Part shown: positions 17,066 to 17,093 of the stretch, in pieces
Numbering within the stretch: position 1 is the first letter of the stretch
Layout: every line of letters begins with the position of its first letter
NCBI GenBank assembly: GCA_002471345.1
Contig: DKPS01000244.1
Location: 1 to 17,093 of the forward strand
From: Saprospiraceae bacterium UBA7328
Lineage (GTDB): Bacteria; Bacteroidota; Bacteroidia; Chitinophagales; Saprospiraceae
Reading direction: 5' to 3'
DNA length: 17,093 nt
The notes under the pieces: model-generated
Told to the model about the DNA's origin: nothing
Databases searched by the model: none
The model's input: only the letters and a program-made list of their open reading frames with translations
Made by a program: the position numbers and the translations under genes

Positions 17066-17093
17066 CAAAAATACCCTATAAGTCATTGATTTA

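Overview
The window reads as ordinary chromosome from a low-GC member of the Bacteroidota, probably a marine or soil Cytophagales-type bacterium. The supporting evidence is TAnnTTTG promoter elements (a textbook TTTG-N19-TAACTTTG lies before the tRNA), weak or absent Shine-Dalgarno sequences, a monomeric NADP isocitrate dehydrogenase, many lipoprotein or secreted enzymes and AT-rich spacers. The genus is not determined. No prophage, transposase, CRISPR array or recognisable defence island was seen.

Left part (1-3058), all on the minus strand: the N-terminal 211 codons of an ABC-F ATPase running off the left edge; a decayed creatininase-family gene (no N-terminal part, one frameshift); and a two-gene operon encoding a lipoprotein RidA-family protein followed by a secreted metallo-beta-lactamase-fold hydrolase.

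Middle part (3346-9287), plus strand: a stand-alone PAS protein overlapping by ATGA with a second, cytoplasmic MBL-fold hydrolase; a divergent DAACS-family symporter whose NMDGT motif and substrate arginine are replaced; monomeric isocitrate dehydrogenase (icd) with a long AT-rich upstream region and a perfect intrinsic terminator; and a small HExxH lipoprotein. The last gene overlaps tail to tail with a minus-strand pair encoding a DinB-like protein and an AGCS sodium:alanine symporter.

Right part (11239-17093): a small membrane protein; a secreted coiled-coil protein gene cut in two by one in-frame TGA; a secreted M28 aminopeptidase with a PA-like insert (minus); an ACP phosphodiesterase-like gene (plus) that overlaps tail to tail with a patatin-like phospholipase (minus); radC (plus); an O6-alkylguanine-DNA alkyltransferase (minus); and a tRNA with anticodon UAA but a short variable loop.

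No single multi-gene system stands out. The points most worth a second look are the tRNA with Leu anticodon on a class I body, the single-stop-split secreted gene, the coupled PAS/MBL pair, the symporter with a rewritten binding site and the exported RidA/MBL operon. Two broken genes in 17 kb could be genuine decay or could partly reflect consensus errors.
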